A stretch of 30,899 bases of DNA from Nitrososphaerota archaeon (GCA_029785625.1 JAFLZI010000004.1:1-30899), one strand, 5' to 3'; positions 14,063 through 23,392 are shown, numbered from the stretch's first letter. Translations and numbers: made by a program. Notes: a model not told the origin generated them from the sequence alone.

Positions 14063-14749
14063 GTGAAGGTCGCGGTGCTGTCGGACACCCACGGGAACCT
14101 CGAGGCGTTGAGCGCCGTCCTCGGGCAGACGGAAGGGTACGACCTGTACTGCCTGGGGGACTACGTCGACTATGGGGCTCAACCCAACGAAGTGATTGCG
14201 GCGCTGAAGGACCGGGGGACGAAAGGAATCGCCGGGAACCACGACGTGGCCGCGCTGACCGGGGACAGGTCCGGGTTCAACGCGAGGGCGGCCATGTCCT
14301 CGGTCTGGACGGCGGACCGCCTCACAGAGGAGAGCAGGCGGTACCTCGGGGGGCTCCCCCTTGATCTGAGGGCGGAGATAGGCGGGGCGCAGGCGTACTT
14401 CGCCCACGGCAGCCCGGACGACAGGCTGTGGGAGTACGTCGACCCCAGGACCCACCAGGACCTCTTCGGCCACTACCTGGACAGAGCGGGGGCCCGCGCA
14501 ATCGGACTGGGGCACACGCACGTCCCCTATGCGTGGAAGGAAGGGGAGGGGGTGGTGTTCAACCCCGGCTCCGTGGGGCAGCCCCGTGACGGCGACTGGA
14601 GGGCGGCCTTCGCCATCGTCAGCTTCGACGGCGGCCTGGTGGAGGTCGAGGAGAGGAGGGTCGAGTACGACGTACAAGGTGCGGCGAAGAAGATACTGGA
14701 CGCCGGGCTCCCCGAGCTCTTCGCCCGGAGGCTGCGCACAGGCACCTGA
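14063..14749 (+). CDS. Calcineurin-like metallophosphoesterase (YfcE/PrpA-like)
   Basis: A 228-residue metal-dependent phosphoesterase. The five metal-binding blocks are in order: VAVLSDTHGN (D8, H10), LYCLGDYVDYG, IAGNHDVAA, YFAHGSPD and IGLGHTHVPY. This pattern matches the small YfcE-type phosphodiesterase and diadenosine/protein phosphatase group; the substrate cannot be read from sequence. It ends with VVFNPGSVGQPRDGDWRAAF, a common C-terminal block in this subgroup. Start GTG 14063 is chosen because the metal-binding strand begins there and a TATA-like box lies upstream. It is divergent from the ESCRT-III paralogue and followed by ileS 91 bases later. Confidence 0.9.
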   Translation: MKVAVLSDTHGNLEALSAVLGQTEGYDLYCLGDYVDYGAQPNEVIAALKDRGTKGIAGNHDVAALTGDRSGFNARAAMSSVWTADRLTEESRRYLGGLPLDLRAEIGGAQAYFAHGSPDDRLWEYVDPRTHQDLFGHYLDRAGARAIGLGHTHVPYAWKEGEGVVFNPGSVGQPRDGDWRAAFAIVSFDGGLVEVEERRVEYDVQGAAKKILDAGLPELFARRLRTGT

Positions 14750-14812
14750 GCCCCCGCCCGCGGGGTTACGGGAAGCCGGGTACGCGGCAGGGCGCAGTGT
14801 CCGGACGCGAAG

Positions 14813-14821
14813 TTATCCTTA
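14813..14821 (+). promoter_or_regulatory. TATA-like box for ileS
   Basis: The box ttatcctta is centred about 24 bases before TTG 14841. GTG 14871 would be the alternative start with a 30-base leader. Confidence 0.45.
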
Positions 14822-14840
14822 AGACCCCCGCCGGGCAGAC

Positions 14841-17800
14841 TTGGGGTGGAAGCCTTGGGGAACAGAGCCGGTGGTTACAAAATTATCCCGACGCGCTAAG
14901 AAGCGACCCACACTCAGCCAAGACTACGACTGGAAGAAGATAGAAGCGAAGGTCAGGGGCTTCTATGCGTCCCCCCGGACGAAGGCAAAGGCGGCCAGGG
15001 CGGTCTCCAAGAGCAGGCCCATCGGCTACGTCGAAGGGCCGCCGACCCTGAACAACCAGCCCCACGTCGGCCACGTGAGGGGGAGGATGATGAAGGACCT
15101 CTGGTACAGGTACCGGACCATGAAGGGGGACAACATAGTGTTCCGCGGGGGGTGGGACACCCAGGGGCTCCCGGTGGAGCTGCAGGCGGAGAAGGAGCTG
15201 GGGCTGTCAGGGAACAAGTGGGAGGACCTGGAGAAGGTGGGGGTCGACAAGCTGGTCGCCGAATGCAAGCGCATCATAGGCCGATACAGGGCCGACTGGG
15301 ACGAGGCCGACGCGCTCCTGGGGCTGATGCTGGACCGCGAGCGTGCCTACATGACCTATCGGGACGGGTACATAGAGCGAGAGTGGTCATACCTGGAAAA
15401 GGCGTGGAAGAGCGGGCTGCTGGGGGAGGGGTTCAAGGTGGTCCCCTACTGCCCGAAGTGCCAGACCGCCCTCAGCGCCGGGGAGGTGAGCCTAGGCGGG
15501 TACGAGAAGCTGGACGACCCGAGCCTCTACTACAAGGTGAAGGCCGAGGACGGGGCATACCTCGTCCTCTGGACCACCATGCCGTTCACCGTCGTCACCG
15601 ACGAGCTGGTGGGGGTCAAGCCCGGGTCGGAGTACGAGTACGTGGCGGCGGGGGACGAGGTCTGGGTGGTCAACGCCGAGAGGAAGGACGCCCTGGCCAA
15701 GGAGCTGGGGGTGGAGTTCGGCGAGACGAAGAAGCGGGTGAGGGGGGAGGAGCTCGAGGGGCTGCGCTACGAGCACCCGCTGCTCGACATCATACCCGGG
15801 CTGGGCAGGCTGAAGCTCAGCGGCGCGGTGCACAGGGTGGTGGCCGAGGAGTACGTGGACGTGACCACGGGGACCGGCCTGGTGCACATGTCCCCGGCAA
15901 ACGGCGAGGAGGACTTCGCCGTGGCCCAGAAGAGGGGCGCCCCGGTCTTCGCCCCCTTCGACGACAGGGTGAGGTTCACCCAGGAGGCAGGGAGGTTCTC
16001 CGGGCTCTTCGCCAGGGACGCGGACCAGGCTGTGATAGACGAGCTGAGGTCCAGGGGCGCCGTCGTGGCGGCAGGGAGGATAGTCCACGACTACCCCGTC
16101 TGCTGGAGGTCGGATGACAGGCTCGTGTGGCTCGCAAGGCGCGAGTACTTCTACTGGGTGGACAGGATCAGGGCTGACGTCGTGAAGGCGGCCGAGAAGG
16201 TCGAGTACTTCTTTGAAGGGCCGAAGAACAGGTTCCTGGCCGGGCTGGCCGAGTCCCCGGCGTGGTGCGTGACCAGAGAGAGAGTCTGGGGGACCCCGCT
16301 CCCCATATGGGTCTGTGAAGTCTGCGGCGAGAAGGCAGGGGCGTTCTCCAGGAAGGCGATCGTGGCCCAGGCGGCGGAGCTCCCCGACGGGCCGAAGTTC
16401 GAGCTCCACCGTCCCTGGATGGACAGGGTCGTCCTCCGGTGCCCGAAGTGCGGCGGGAGGGCGAAGCGGGAGCCCTATGTCCTGGACACCTGGCACAACA
16501 GCGGGGCCGCGCCCTACTCCTCGTTCACCGACAGGGAGTTCGACGAGCTCGTCCCCGTCGAGTTCCTCACCGAGGCCATAGACCAGACCAGGGGATGGGC
16601 CTACACGCTGCTCCTCCTGAACGTGATCCGGACGGGCAAGCCGGCGGCCCCCTACAAGGCGTTCCTTTTCCAGGGGCACGTCCTAGACGAAAACGGCCAG
16701 AAGATGAGCAAGCGGCTGGGGAACGTGGTGCAGGGGCTGGACCTCCTCCGCAACAACTCGGTGGACGTCGCCAGGTTCTATGTCCTGGCCAAGGCGTCCC
16801 CGGAGGACTCGGTCAACTTCGACCAGAAGGAGATGGCAGGGAGGGCATACCAGGTGATGAACACACTCTATCACCTGCACCTGTACCTCCAGCAGAACGG
16901 AGCCGTTGACGGCTACGCGCCGGAGAAGCACAGCCTGGCCTGGGCGGCCAGGAGGAAGGCCCTCACCCTGGTGGACAGGTGGCTGCTGCAGAAGCTGGAC
17001 CAGGCGCAGCGTGACGTGGAGCGGTGCTACTCGACCGGGAGGTACAACGAGGCGGCGAAGAGCCTCGAGGAGCTGGTGATCACCCACCTCAGCCAGACCT
17101 ACGTCAGGCTGGTGAGGAGCGAGCTGTGGGACGACGACCCCCGGGGGGTCGGGAGGCGCCTCGCGGTCTACGCGGTCCTGGGGCACGCGCTCAGGAGGGC
17201 CGACGAGCTGCTCCACCCCATGGTCCCCTTCGCGACCGAGTACCTCTACCAGGAGCTGTTCGATGGGGGGAAGTGGGAGACCCCGGTCCTGGCCAAAGGG
17301 ATGGGGAAGGTCGCCGGGCGGAGCTCGAAGAAGGCCGAGGAGGTCGTGGACTTTTCGCTCAAGGTCGAAGAGGCGTGCAACTCGGCCAGGGCCAGGGCCA
17401 AGCTCAAGCGGCGGTGGCCCCTCAGGGCGGCGGAGCTGCTGGTGCAGCCCGCGGCGGAAGGGGTCGCCAGGCGGGCGAAGGGGACCGTGTCCCTGCTCTG
17501 CAACGTGAGGGGGGTCGCAGTGGCGACGGAGCCTGAGGGGTTCCCGGCGTCCTTCGTCCTCAGGGCGAACACCTCGAGGGTTGGCGCACTGTTCAAGGAG
17601 AGGACCAGGGAGGTCCTCGCTGGGATCGGGCCCCTGGAAGGGAAGGAGGCCCTCGGAGCCTACTTCTCGGGGAGGCCGGTCAGGGTCGGGTCGTTCGACG
17701 TCCCTCTTTCGGTCTACGAGCTGACGGTCACCCCCGCAGAGGGGTTCGAGGTGGCTGAGAAGGGAGGGGTGTTCGTCGCCCTCCCCAAGGTGAGGGACAG

Positions 17801-18068
17801 GAAGCTGGTGGCCGAAGGCCTCGTGAGGGACCTGGCGAGGAGGCTGCAGGCCCTCAGGAAGGAGAAGGGGTTCGTCCCGACCGCGATGCTCAGGTCGGCG
17901 TCGGTGGCCGGGCTGGAGCCCGAGGACCTGGAGTTCGTCGAGCCCCTGAAGGATGAGCTGGCGTACCTGGTGAGGGCGAAAAGGGTGAGCCTGTCCGCGG
18001 AGAGGTCCGGGAAGGGCTGGTCTGAGACGGAGCTGGACGGGAGGCCCCTCTACCTCAAGGTCGGCTAG
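14841..18068 (+). CDS. ileS: Isoleucyl-tRNA synthetase
   Basis: A 1075-residue class I synthetase that charges tRNA-Ile, of the length typical of archaeal and eukaryotic-type IleRS. The HIGH signature appears as PHVGH in GPPTLNNQPHVGHVRGRMM, followed by the family block GWDTQGLPVELQAEK. The editing domain has LWTTMPFTVVTDELVGVKPG and DVTTGTGLVHMSPANGEEDF. KMSKS appears as KMSKRLGN. There are two CxxC pairs in the insert near residue 490 (VCEVCGEK, RCPKCGGR), likely a zinc knuckle, and CPKC at about 201. The tRNA anticodon-binding and C-terminal domains follow. TTG 14841 gives a short basic N-terminus; GTG 14871 is also possible. Its stop overlaps that of gtrA on the other strand within a shared ctag. 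Confidence 0.96.
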   Translation: MGWKPWGTEPVVTKLSRRAKKRPTLSQDYDWKKIEAKVRGFYASPRTKAKAARAVSKSRPIGYVEGPPTLNNQPHVGHVRGRMMKDLWYRYRTMKGDNIVFRGGWDTQGLPVELQAEKELGLSGNKWEDLEKVGVDKLVAECKRIIGRYRADWDEADALLGLMLDRERAYMTYRDGYIEREWSYLEKAWKSGLLGEGFKVVPYCPKCQTALSAGEVSLGGYEKLDDPSLYYKVKAEDGAYLVLWTTMPFTVVTDELVGVKPGSEYEYVAAGDEVWVVNAERKDALAKELGVEFGETKKRVRGEELEGLRYEHPLLDIIPGLGRLKLSGAVHRVVAEEYVDVTTGTGLVHMSPANGEEDFAVAQKRGAPVFAPFDDRVRFTQEAGRFSGLFARDADQAVIDELRSRGAVVAAGRIVHDYPVCWRSDDRLVWLARREYFYWVDRIRADVVKAAEKVEYFFEGPKNRFLAGLAESPAWCVTRERVWGTPLPIWVCEVCGEKAGAFSRKAIVAQAAELPDGPKFELHRPWMDRVVLRCPKCGGRAKREPYVLDTWHNSGAAPYSSFTDREFDELVPVEFLTEAIDQTRGWAYTLLLLNVIRTGKPAAPYKAFLFQGHVLDENGQKMSKRLGNVVQGLDLLRNNSVDVARFYVLAKASPEDSVNFDQKEMAGRAYQVMNTLYHLHLYLQQNGAVDGYAPEKHSLAWAARRKALTLVDRWLLQKLDQAQRDVERCYSTGRYNEAAKSLEELVITHLSQTYVRLVRSELWDDDPRGVGRRLAVYAVLGHALRRADELLHPMVPFATEYLYQELFDGGKWETPVLAKGMGKVAGRSSKKAEEVVDFSLKVEEACNSARARAKLKRRWPLRAAELLVQPAAEGVARRAKGTVSLLCNVRGVAVATEPEGFPASFVLRANTSRVGALFKERTREVLAGIGPLEGKEALGAYFSGRPVRVGSFDVPLSVYELTVTPAEGFEVAEKGGVFVALPKVRDRKLVAEGLVRDLARRLQALRKEKGFVPTAMLRSASVAGLEPEDLEFVEPLKDELAYLVRAKRVSLSAERSGKGWSETELDGRPLYLKVG

Positions 18069-18496
18069 GTCGGAGAAGTCGACGCCTCTTCTTTCTTTAT
18101 CCAGGTGAACCTGATGCTGAGCCAGTAGCGCAGCAGGAAGGCTACGGCTATGCCGAAGAGGTTCGAGACGGCGTAGTTGATCCCCAGGTAGGCGGTGAAC
18201 GCGTAGAGGATCGTCAGGTTGACGACGAGCCCGATCACCATCAAGGCGTTGAACTTCAGCAGGCGCACCGCGATGTGCCCATGGCGCCGGTCCCTGAAGG
18301 TCCAGTAGTCGTTGAGGAAGAAGTTCGAGAGGATAGAGGCTTCGATGGCCACCGCGTCGGCGTGGAGGTAGAACACCCGCTCGTAGACCAACGCGAGGAG
18401 GAGCCCTTCGTTGACCAGCACCCCTGAGAGCCCCACCACGTTGAACTTGATGAAGTTCAGCCAGTAGCTCAGTCTCAGAATCTTCTTGAGGTCCAT
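18065..18496 (-). CDS. GtrA-like membrane protein
   Basis: A 143-residue protein with four hydrophobic helices, matching the GtrA family in length and pattern. Key blocks are FIKFNVVGLSGVLVNEGLLL in helix 1, ASILSNFFLNDYWTFRDR between helices 2 and 3, and a last helix ending RYWLSIRFTWIKK. GtrA proteins are thought to move lipid-linked sugars across the membrane for glycan synthesis. Here it may serve surface glycosylation, and the glycosylation-rich surface protein at 1526 is a possible client, but that is inference. Start ATG 18496 follows a TATA-like box with a leader of about 25 bases. The 3' end shares a ctag with ileS. Confidence 0.88.
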   Translation of the reverse strand: MDLKKILRLSYWLNFIKFNVVGLSGVLVNEGLLLALVYERVFYLHADAVAIEASILSNFFLNDYWTFRDRRHGHIAVRLLKFNALMVIGLVVNLTILYAFTAYLGINYAVSNLFGIAVAFLLRYWLSIRFTWIKKEEASTSPT

Positions 18497-18544
18497 TGTG
18501 TCATCATGCCGCGGCCGCGAGCAATGCGGCGAGCCCTGATTACG

Positions 18545-18555
18545 GATTATTTAAC
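18545..18555 (-). promoter_or_regulatory. TATA-like box for gtrA
   Basis: GTTAAATAATC on the minus strand, about 54 bases before ATG 18496, just after the stop of the beta-CASP gene. Confidence 0.45.
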
Positions 18556-18559
18556 AGGC

Positions 18560-19567
18560 TCAGACGTCGAAGTCAGATAGGGACGACTGATAGGCGGCCA
18601 GGGGCCTCGCGGAGAATCCGAGGCTCCTGAGGTCCTGGGCGAACTCTGCGGCGAACCCGTGCACCGTGTAGACCATCTCTGGGGACACGGCCTTGACGAG
18701 GCCGATCAGCTCCTGGTAGTCGCAGTGGTCGCTGAGGGGGAAGGAGTAGTCGGCTCCCATGGTGAACTTGTACCCCTGGCCCAGCGCCCAGCCGCTGAAG
18801 GCCACGACTATGGCGCCGTGCTTCTTCTTCAGGTGGGAAATCATCCTGCTCCTGCCGCTCGCCATGGGGCTGATCATCAGCCACGGGCCCCGGGGGAGGG
18901 TGTCCAGGTCCTTGGACGGGTCGAAGGTCGTTCCCCGCTTCAGGGGGACGCCGTGGTCGATGTGGATGCGGTTCATCGCCGCCACCTTTTCGTGGTATAT
19001 CATCGGCTCCCAGCTGGAGAAGAAGTAGGAGAGGAGCTGGGCCTTCCCCAGGGGGTAGCCCATCAGTACCACGGGGTTCCCCCTGTCGTAGGCCGAGGCG
19101 ATCAGCGAGTTGACGTCCTTCACCAGCTTCGCCGTGGGAGGGAACACGTACTCCGGCGTGCCGTAGGTGGTCTCCATCACCAGGACACGCGCCCCGCGCG
19201 TCCTGCACTTGCCGAGGAAGGCCCTTGTCCTGCCTGATGCGTCGCCGGTGTAGTAGACCTCGTCTGCTATCCTTATGGCCCTGGACCCGAGTATGTGCCC
19301 CGAGTCCAGCAGCTCGACCCCCTCCACGGCGTCGGTGGTCTCTCCCAGGTCGAACCCCCTCGCCCTGGCCAGCTCCCCGGTGACCGACGACGCGATGATC
19401 CTCTCGTTCTTCGACGGGGCGTGCATGTGGTCTAAGTGGGCATGGGAGACGAAGGTGTAGTCAGCCCTGACTCGAGAGTGGGGGTCGAGGACGTAGCGCC
19501 TCCCCTCCAGGTCGACTTGGATGCCGCCGTTGGCGGTCACGGATGCGCCCCCCAAGATGCGAAGCAC
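18560..19567 (-). CDS. Beta-CASP metallo-beta-lactamase nuclease
   Basis: A 335-residue metallo-beta-lactamase fold protein of the SNM1/Ysh1-like, mRNA 3'-end-processing-like group. The metal motif HAHLDH is at 42-47, followed by GHILGSRAIRI and YTGDASGRT. The beta-CASP part has METTYGTPEYVFPPTAKLVK, a conserved acid-containing block, and ends with DYSFPLSDHCDYQELI and VHGFAAEFAQDL. These enzymes cut or trim RNA or DNA; the archaeal short form has no KH domain, so its substrate is unknown. Start GTG 19567 keeps the first beta-strand intact. The TATA-like tttaa at 19584-19588 would better fit TTG 19555, leaving MGGASVTANGG, so the start is uncertain. It is 17 bases downstream of the glycosidase gene. 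Confidence 0.88.
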   Translation of the reverse strand: MLRILGGASVTANGGIQVDLEGRRYVLDPHSRVRADYTFVSHAHLDHMHAPSKNERIIASSVTGELARARGFDLGETTDAVEGVELLDSGHILGSRAIRIADEVYYTGDASGRTRAFLGKCRTRGARVLVMETTYGTPEYVFPPTAKLVKDVNSLIASAYDRGNPVVLMGYPLGKAQLLSYFFSSWEPMIYHEKVAAMNRIHIDHGVPLKRGTTFDPSKDLDTLPRGPWLMISPMASGRSRMISHLKKKHGAIVVAFSGWALGQGYKFTMGADYSFPLSDHCDYQELIGLVKAVSPEMVYTVHGFAAEFAQDLRSLGFSARPLAAYQSSLSDFDV

Positions 19568-19583
19568 GACCGTTCGGGCTGGA

Positions 19584-19588
19584 TTTAA
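19584..19588 (-). promoter_or_regulatory. TATA-like box overlapping the glycosidase stop
   Basis: CTTAAATCC on the minus strand overlaps the glycosidase stop codon (19585-19587) and lies 17-33 bases before the possible starts of the beta-CASP gene. Confidence 0.4.
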
Positions 19589-21888
19589 GGTGTAGAGAGC
19601 CTGTACGCCTTCCAGCCCGCAGGCCCGACGGAGGCTTCGAAGCTCATCGCTGTCGAGACGCGGACGGTCCCGACCTTCGTCCATGAGCCCCGGGCAGGGT
19701 CGAGCTCCTCCAGGGGAGTGCTGAGCCGCCGCGCCAGCTCCGCGGCCCTGGGAGCGACGGTGACGGACACCCTCGCGGGCGCAGAAGAGACGTTCCCGAG
19801 GCAGACCACCTGGCCTGGGGTGTGGAAGGAGATGCCGCGGACCGAGCGGTTCCCGGACTCGACGCGGTCCCAGCCTGAGAAGCGGCCGCCCCCCTTCGAC
19901 TCGAGCTTCCCCCCGCCGAGGAACAGGTGACCCTTCCCGCCCCCCCTGCCTACGAAGGCTGCCGAGTCCCCTCCGGCCCAGAAGCCTGCAGTCAGGACCC
20001 AATCGAAGGCCGAAACGGCGGGCGGGGCGACCGCGTCCTTCTCGGCGCCCTGGGGGAGGCCAAGCTCGCCTTCGACGAGGCACTGGAGGAACCTGGCAGC
20101 GGCGACAGGGTCCGGGGCTTCGCCGTGGGCCTCTTTGGCGTCGGCGTCAATCCAGGATGGGAAGGAACCGGGAGGGGCTCCGAGCTTCAGCGAGTCGTCG
20201 GCGACCGCCCTGGCCACCTTCGCGACGGCGAGCCCTCCGACCCCTGCCAACCCCACACGGTAGCAGAGGAGGGCGTGGGCCAGCGTGACCCTGGTCCATA
20301 CGCCGCCGAGCTGGCCGTCGCCGTAGGAGCTGTTGAAGTACATCAGGTTCGAAGTGGGGACGGTCCTGGGTCCGTATGGGGTGTCGAAGTCCCTTTCGAG
20401 GAGCCTGTGGACGGCGGCCTGCTCTGCCGAGCCCATGAACGCGTGGCGGTAGGCCGCGACCGCCATGTCCGCTGTCTCGTCGGGCCTCAGTCGCCCGGCT
20501 GAGTCGCGGCAGAGCGAAATGAACCCCCTTTCGTCCAGGAGCTTCCTCCTCACGTGGTCGGAGATCAGCTTCGAGCGCTCGAGGAACTTGCCCGCGTCGC
20601 CTGGCTTCGACGTCGCGCGGGCCGCCAGGGAGGCGGCCTCGAGGGCCCCGGCGGCGGCCAGGGACACCTCGGGGAGCTCGTGGGTCGGATACCCCCTCCC
20701 CAGGCGCCTCCGCCACCCCTGGGGGAGGGCTGGGTCCGTGGCTACCGTGGCTTCCTTCGACGACGCCAGAAGGAAGGCGGCCAGCTTCTTGAGGAAAGGG
20801 TATGACGACCTTGACGCCTTCCTGTCCTGGCCCAGCAGCAGGGCGTAGGACGCGGCCTGGAGGAACACTGCGGTCTCGAGGACCCCGGGCCGGGCCCGGT
20901 CCAGGGAGTGTGGGAGTGAGCCGTCCCTGCGCGCCAGCGACTTGGTCTCTGACGTCACCGCGGAGGCTAGCTTCGGCTCGAAGTAGGTGAGCGCCCGCAG
21001 CGACTCGTACCTGTCGAGCAGGTCGTCCGCCCAGGGGGCGGTCCTGAGTGCCTCCAGGGCCCAGGCTGCCGCCTCGGCGACAGCGGGGTCCGAGCAGGAG
21101 AGCTCGGCTGAAGGAGAGGGGGCGCGGCAGTCGGCGGAGCGGAGCCGGCCGAACTCAGCGAGGGCCTCCTCGAGCTTCCCCGGAGTGTAGATCGACGCGA
21201 ACTCGACCTCCCTGACCTCCCCCGGCGCGACGTCCAGCTCGTGGACCGACAGGGCGAGGACCTGGCCGGACATGCCGGCGGTCCCCTCGGGGACCTCGCC
21301 GGACGTCACCGCGTCCAAGGCCCTGGCCCTGCTGGTCGTCATGAAGTACCTCGACGGAGACGGGTGCGCGCCGATCACCCTGGCGGCCGGCGGGTCGGAG
21401 ATCTCGTCCATGGCGACGTGGCTCTCCCGGTTGAAGGCGTTGACCCCGAGGGAACCCCAGCGGGCGGGGGCCTCGAAGTGGGCCGCAGCGACGTCGCTGA
21501 CACCGAGCACCCTGAGCCTCACCTGGGAGCGGCCAGAGTTCCTCAGCGTCACCCGCCTGACGAAGCCGGAGGGCCCGGGGAAGAACTCCAGGGACTGGAC
21601 GACGTCGACTTCGAACATCCTCCCCGCCAGGCTCGCCGCCTTCGGGGCTAGCCTCAGGAGCCAGTCAGGCCTCTGGCCGGGGACGACCACCCCCGCCTGG
21701 ACCTTGTAGACCCATATCTGCTCGAAGCCGAAGAGCGCGCGCTTCTCCTGCAGCGACTCCAGTGACCTGACCGCCCCGTCGGGGTCCACCAGCAGCCTGC
21801 AACCCCCCGAGTAGAGCGAGAAGGGGCGCCTCAGGGCCGAGGACCTGAAACCGGCGGACCTGGAGACCGATTCGGCTGTCGCAGCCAC
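19585..21888 (-). CDS. Six-hairpin glycosidase-like protein
   Basis: A 767-residue protein with an N-terminal beta-sandwich region (about 1-250, with FVRRVTLRNSGRSQVRLRVL typical of such domains), a helical (alpha/alpha)6-type domain from about 270 to 620, and a small C-terminal beta domain. The block DTPYGPRTVPTSNLMYFNSS then GQLGGVWTRVTLAHALLCYR resembles the catalytic-domain signature (Y-G, then V-W) of six-hairpin glycosidases such as amylo-alpha-1,6-glucosidase-like enzymes. The specific family and substrate are unclear, and the catalytic acids are not assigned. No signal peptide is visible, so it is probably cytoplasmic. Start GTG 21888 is preceded by a TATA box 24-32 bases upstream. 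Polysaccharide or storage-glycan turnover is a plausible role, not shown. Confidence 0.75.
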   Translation of the reverse strand: MAATAESVSRSAGFRSSALRRPFSLYSGGCRLLVDPDGAVRSLESLQEKRALFGFEQIWVYKVQAGVVVPGQRPDWLLRLAPKAASLAGRMFEVDVVQSLEFFPGPSGFVRRVTLRNSGRSQVRLRVLGVSDVAAAHFEAPARWGSLGVNAFNRESHVAMDEISDPPAARVIGAHPSPSRYFMTTSRARALDAVTSGEVPEGTAGMSGQVLALSVHELDVAPGEVREVEFASIYTPGKLEEALAEFGRLRSADCRAPSPSAELSCSDPAVAEAAAWALEALRTAPWADDLLDRYESLRALTYFEPKLASAVTSETKSLARRDGSLPHSLDRARPGVLETAVFLQAASYALLLGQDRKASRSSYPFLKKLAAFLLASSKEATVATDPALPQGWRRRLGRGYPTHELPEVSLAAAGALEAASLAARATSKPGDAGKFLERSKLISDHVRRKLLDERGFISLCRDSAGRLRPDETADMAVAAYRHAFMGSAEQAAVHRLLERDFDTPYGPRTVPTSNLMYFNSSYGDGQLGGVWTRVTLAHALLCYRVGLAGVGGLAVAKVARAVADDSLKLGAPPGSFPSWIDADAKEAHGEAPDPVAAARFLQCLVEGELGLPQGAEKDAVAPPAVSAFDWVLTAGFWAGGDSAAFVGRGGGKGHLFLGGGKLESKGGGRFSGWDRVESGNRSVRGISFHTPGQVVCLGNVSSAPARVSVTVAPRAAELARRLSTPLEELDPARGSWTKVGTVRVSTAMSFEASVGPAGWKAYRLSTP

Positions 21889-21911
21889 GCCTGGGACAGG
21901 GTCGACGGCGG

Positions 21912-21919
21912 ATAATATC
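21912..21919 (-). promoter_or_regulatory. TATA box for glycosidase-like gene
   Basis: GATATTAT on the minus strand is centred about 27 bases before GTG 21888. Confidence 0.55.
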
Positions 21920-21958
21920 AGGAGGATTTACTGGATTTGAGCTTCGAGAGACCTTCCG

Positions 21959-23368
21959 TTAACCCCTCTGCGCCCTCTTCGCCCTCTTCCACCTGGTCCC
22001 CCCGGGGGTGTCTTCGACGACGACCCCGGCGGCGAGGAGCTCCGCCCTCAGCCTGTCTGACTCGGGGAAGTCACGCCTCTTCCTGGCCTCCTCCCTGGCC
22101 CTGACCAGCCTCGCGAGCTCCGGCTCCAGGTCCTCCTCCCCGAACTCGAGGATCCCGAGGACAGAGTCCGCCTTCGCCAGGGCGTCCAGCGCGGCCCGCG
22201 CCCCGGCCTCGCCGACCTCCCCCGAGTCGATCATCACGTTCATCTCCTTGGTGAAGGTCAGCATGGCGGCCAGGGCCCGGGGGGTGTCCAGGTCGTCGTC
22301 CATGGCCGCCTCGAAGCCTGCGAGGAATCCCCCCACCGCCCCCGGGACGCGCTTCGCCCCTCCCCTGACGGCCCTCAGCCTGGACAGCAGCTCCTGCAGC
22401 CGCGTCCGCTGGGACTTCGCCTGGGCCAGGGCCGCGTCGGTGAGGTCAGCCTGGTCCCTGTATCGCGCCGAGAGCAGGAACGCGCGTATCGTCAGCGGGT
22501 CCCACCCCCGCGCGGTCAGCTCCCTGAGGGTGACCAAGTTCCCGCTTGACTTGTGCATCTCCTCGCCGCGGACGTTGAGAAAGGCGGAGTGGATCCAGTA
22601 GTTGACGAACTTCTTCCCCGTGGCGGCCTCTGACTGGGCGATCTCGTTCTCGTGGTGGGGGAACCTCAGGTCCATCCCCCCGGTGTGGATGTCGAAGGTC
22701 TCCCCGAGGTACTTCATCGACATCGCGGAGCACTCGACGCTCCAGCCGGGGCGCCCCCTGCCGAACTCGGACTCCCAGAAGACGTCGCCGTCGTCTGGCT
22801 CCCGGGCCTTCCAGAGGGCGAAGTCGGCGGCCTCGTTCTTCTCCTCGTAGTGGTCGCTGGAGACCCTCCCTGCCGGCCTGAGGGAGTTGAGCTTCACCCC
22901 CGAGAGGGCGCCGTAGTCCTTGAACTTCGACACGTCGAAGTAGACCGAGCCGTCAGGGGCCCGGTAGGCGTACCCCTTCTCGTGCAGGGCATGGACGAGG
23001 GCGAGTATCTCGCTGAGGTGCTCCGTCGCCTTCGGCATCGCCTCCACCGGTTCGATGTTGAGCGAAGCCAGGTCCTCTAAGAAGGCGGCCGTGTAGAACC
23101 CCGTGAGCTCCCTCAGGGAATTGCCCGCCTGGGCCATCCCCCTGATTATCTTGTCCTCCACGTCCGTGATGTTCATCACCGATGTGACCTTGTACCCCTT
23201 GAACTTCAGGTGGCGCCTGAGCACGTCGTAGAAGACGAAGGTCCTGAAGTTCCCGACGTGGGCGTAGTTCCAGACCGTCGGGCCGCAGTTGTATATCCTG
23301 ACCTCCCCGTCCCTGATGGGCCTGAACTCCTGCAGTTCGCGCCCGAGGCTGTTGAAGAGCCGGAGCAA
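21959..23368 (-). CDS. cysS: Cysteinyl-tRNA synthetase
   Basis: A 469-residue class I synthetase that charges tRNA-Cys. The zinc site begins with C28 in YNCGPTVWNYAHVGN, where HVGN is the HIGH motif. The remaining zinc ligands are in GWSVECSAM and FPHHENEIAQSE. The KMSKS loop is divergent: EEMHKSSGN, with the first lysine replaced but the second kept. The length is normal for the family. The start TTG 23368 has a TATA-like box 25-34 bases upstream. The substrate tRNA-Cys lies 3 kb downstream at 26303, itself unusual in carrying two introns. Having a CysRS means the cell need not depend on the SepRS/SepCysS route. Confidence 0.95.
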   Translation of the reverse strand: MLRLFNSLGRELQEFRPIRDGEVRIYNCGPTVWNYAHVGNFRTFVFYDVLRRHLKFKGYKVTSVMNITDVEDKIIRGMAQAGNSLRELTGFYTAAFLEDLASLNIEPVEAMPKATEHLSEILALVHALHEKGYAYRAPDGSVYFDVSKFKDYGALSGVKLNSLRPAGRVSSDHYEEKNEAADFALWKAREPDDGDVFWESEFGRGRPGWSVECSAMSMKYLGETFDIHTGGMDLRFPHHENEIAQSEAATGKKFVNYWIHSAFLNVRGEEMHKSSGNLVTLRELTARGWDPLTIRAFLLSARYRDQADLTDAALAQAKSQRTRLQELLSRLRAVRGGAKRVPGAVGGFLAGFEAAMDDDLDTPRALAAMLTFTKEMNVMIDSGEVGEAGARAALDALAKADSVLGILEFGEEDLEPELARLVRAREEARKRRDFPESDRLRAELLAAGVVVEDTPGGTRWKRAKRAQRG

Positions 23369-23392
23369 GGTCGGTGGAGCCTCTCCGCCGTT

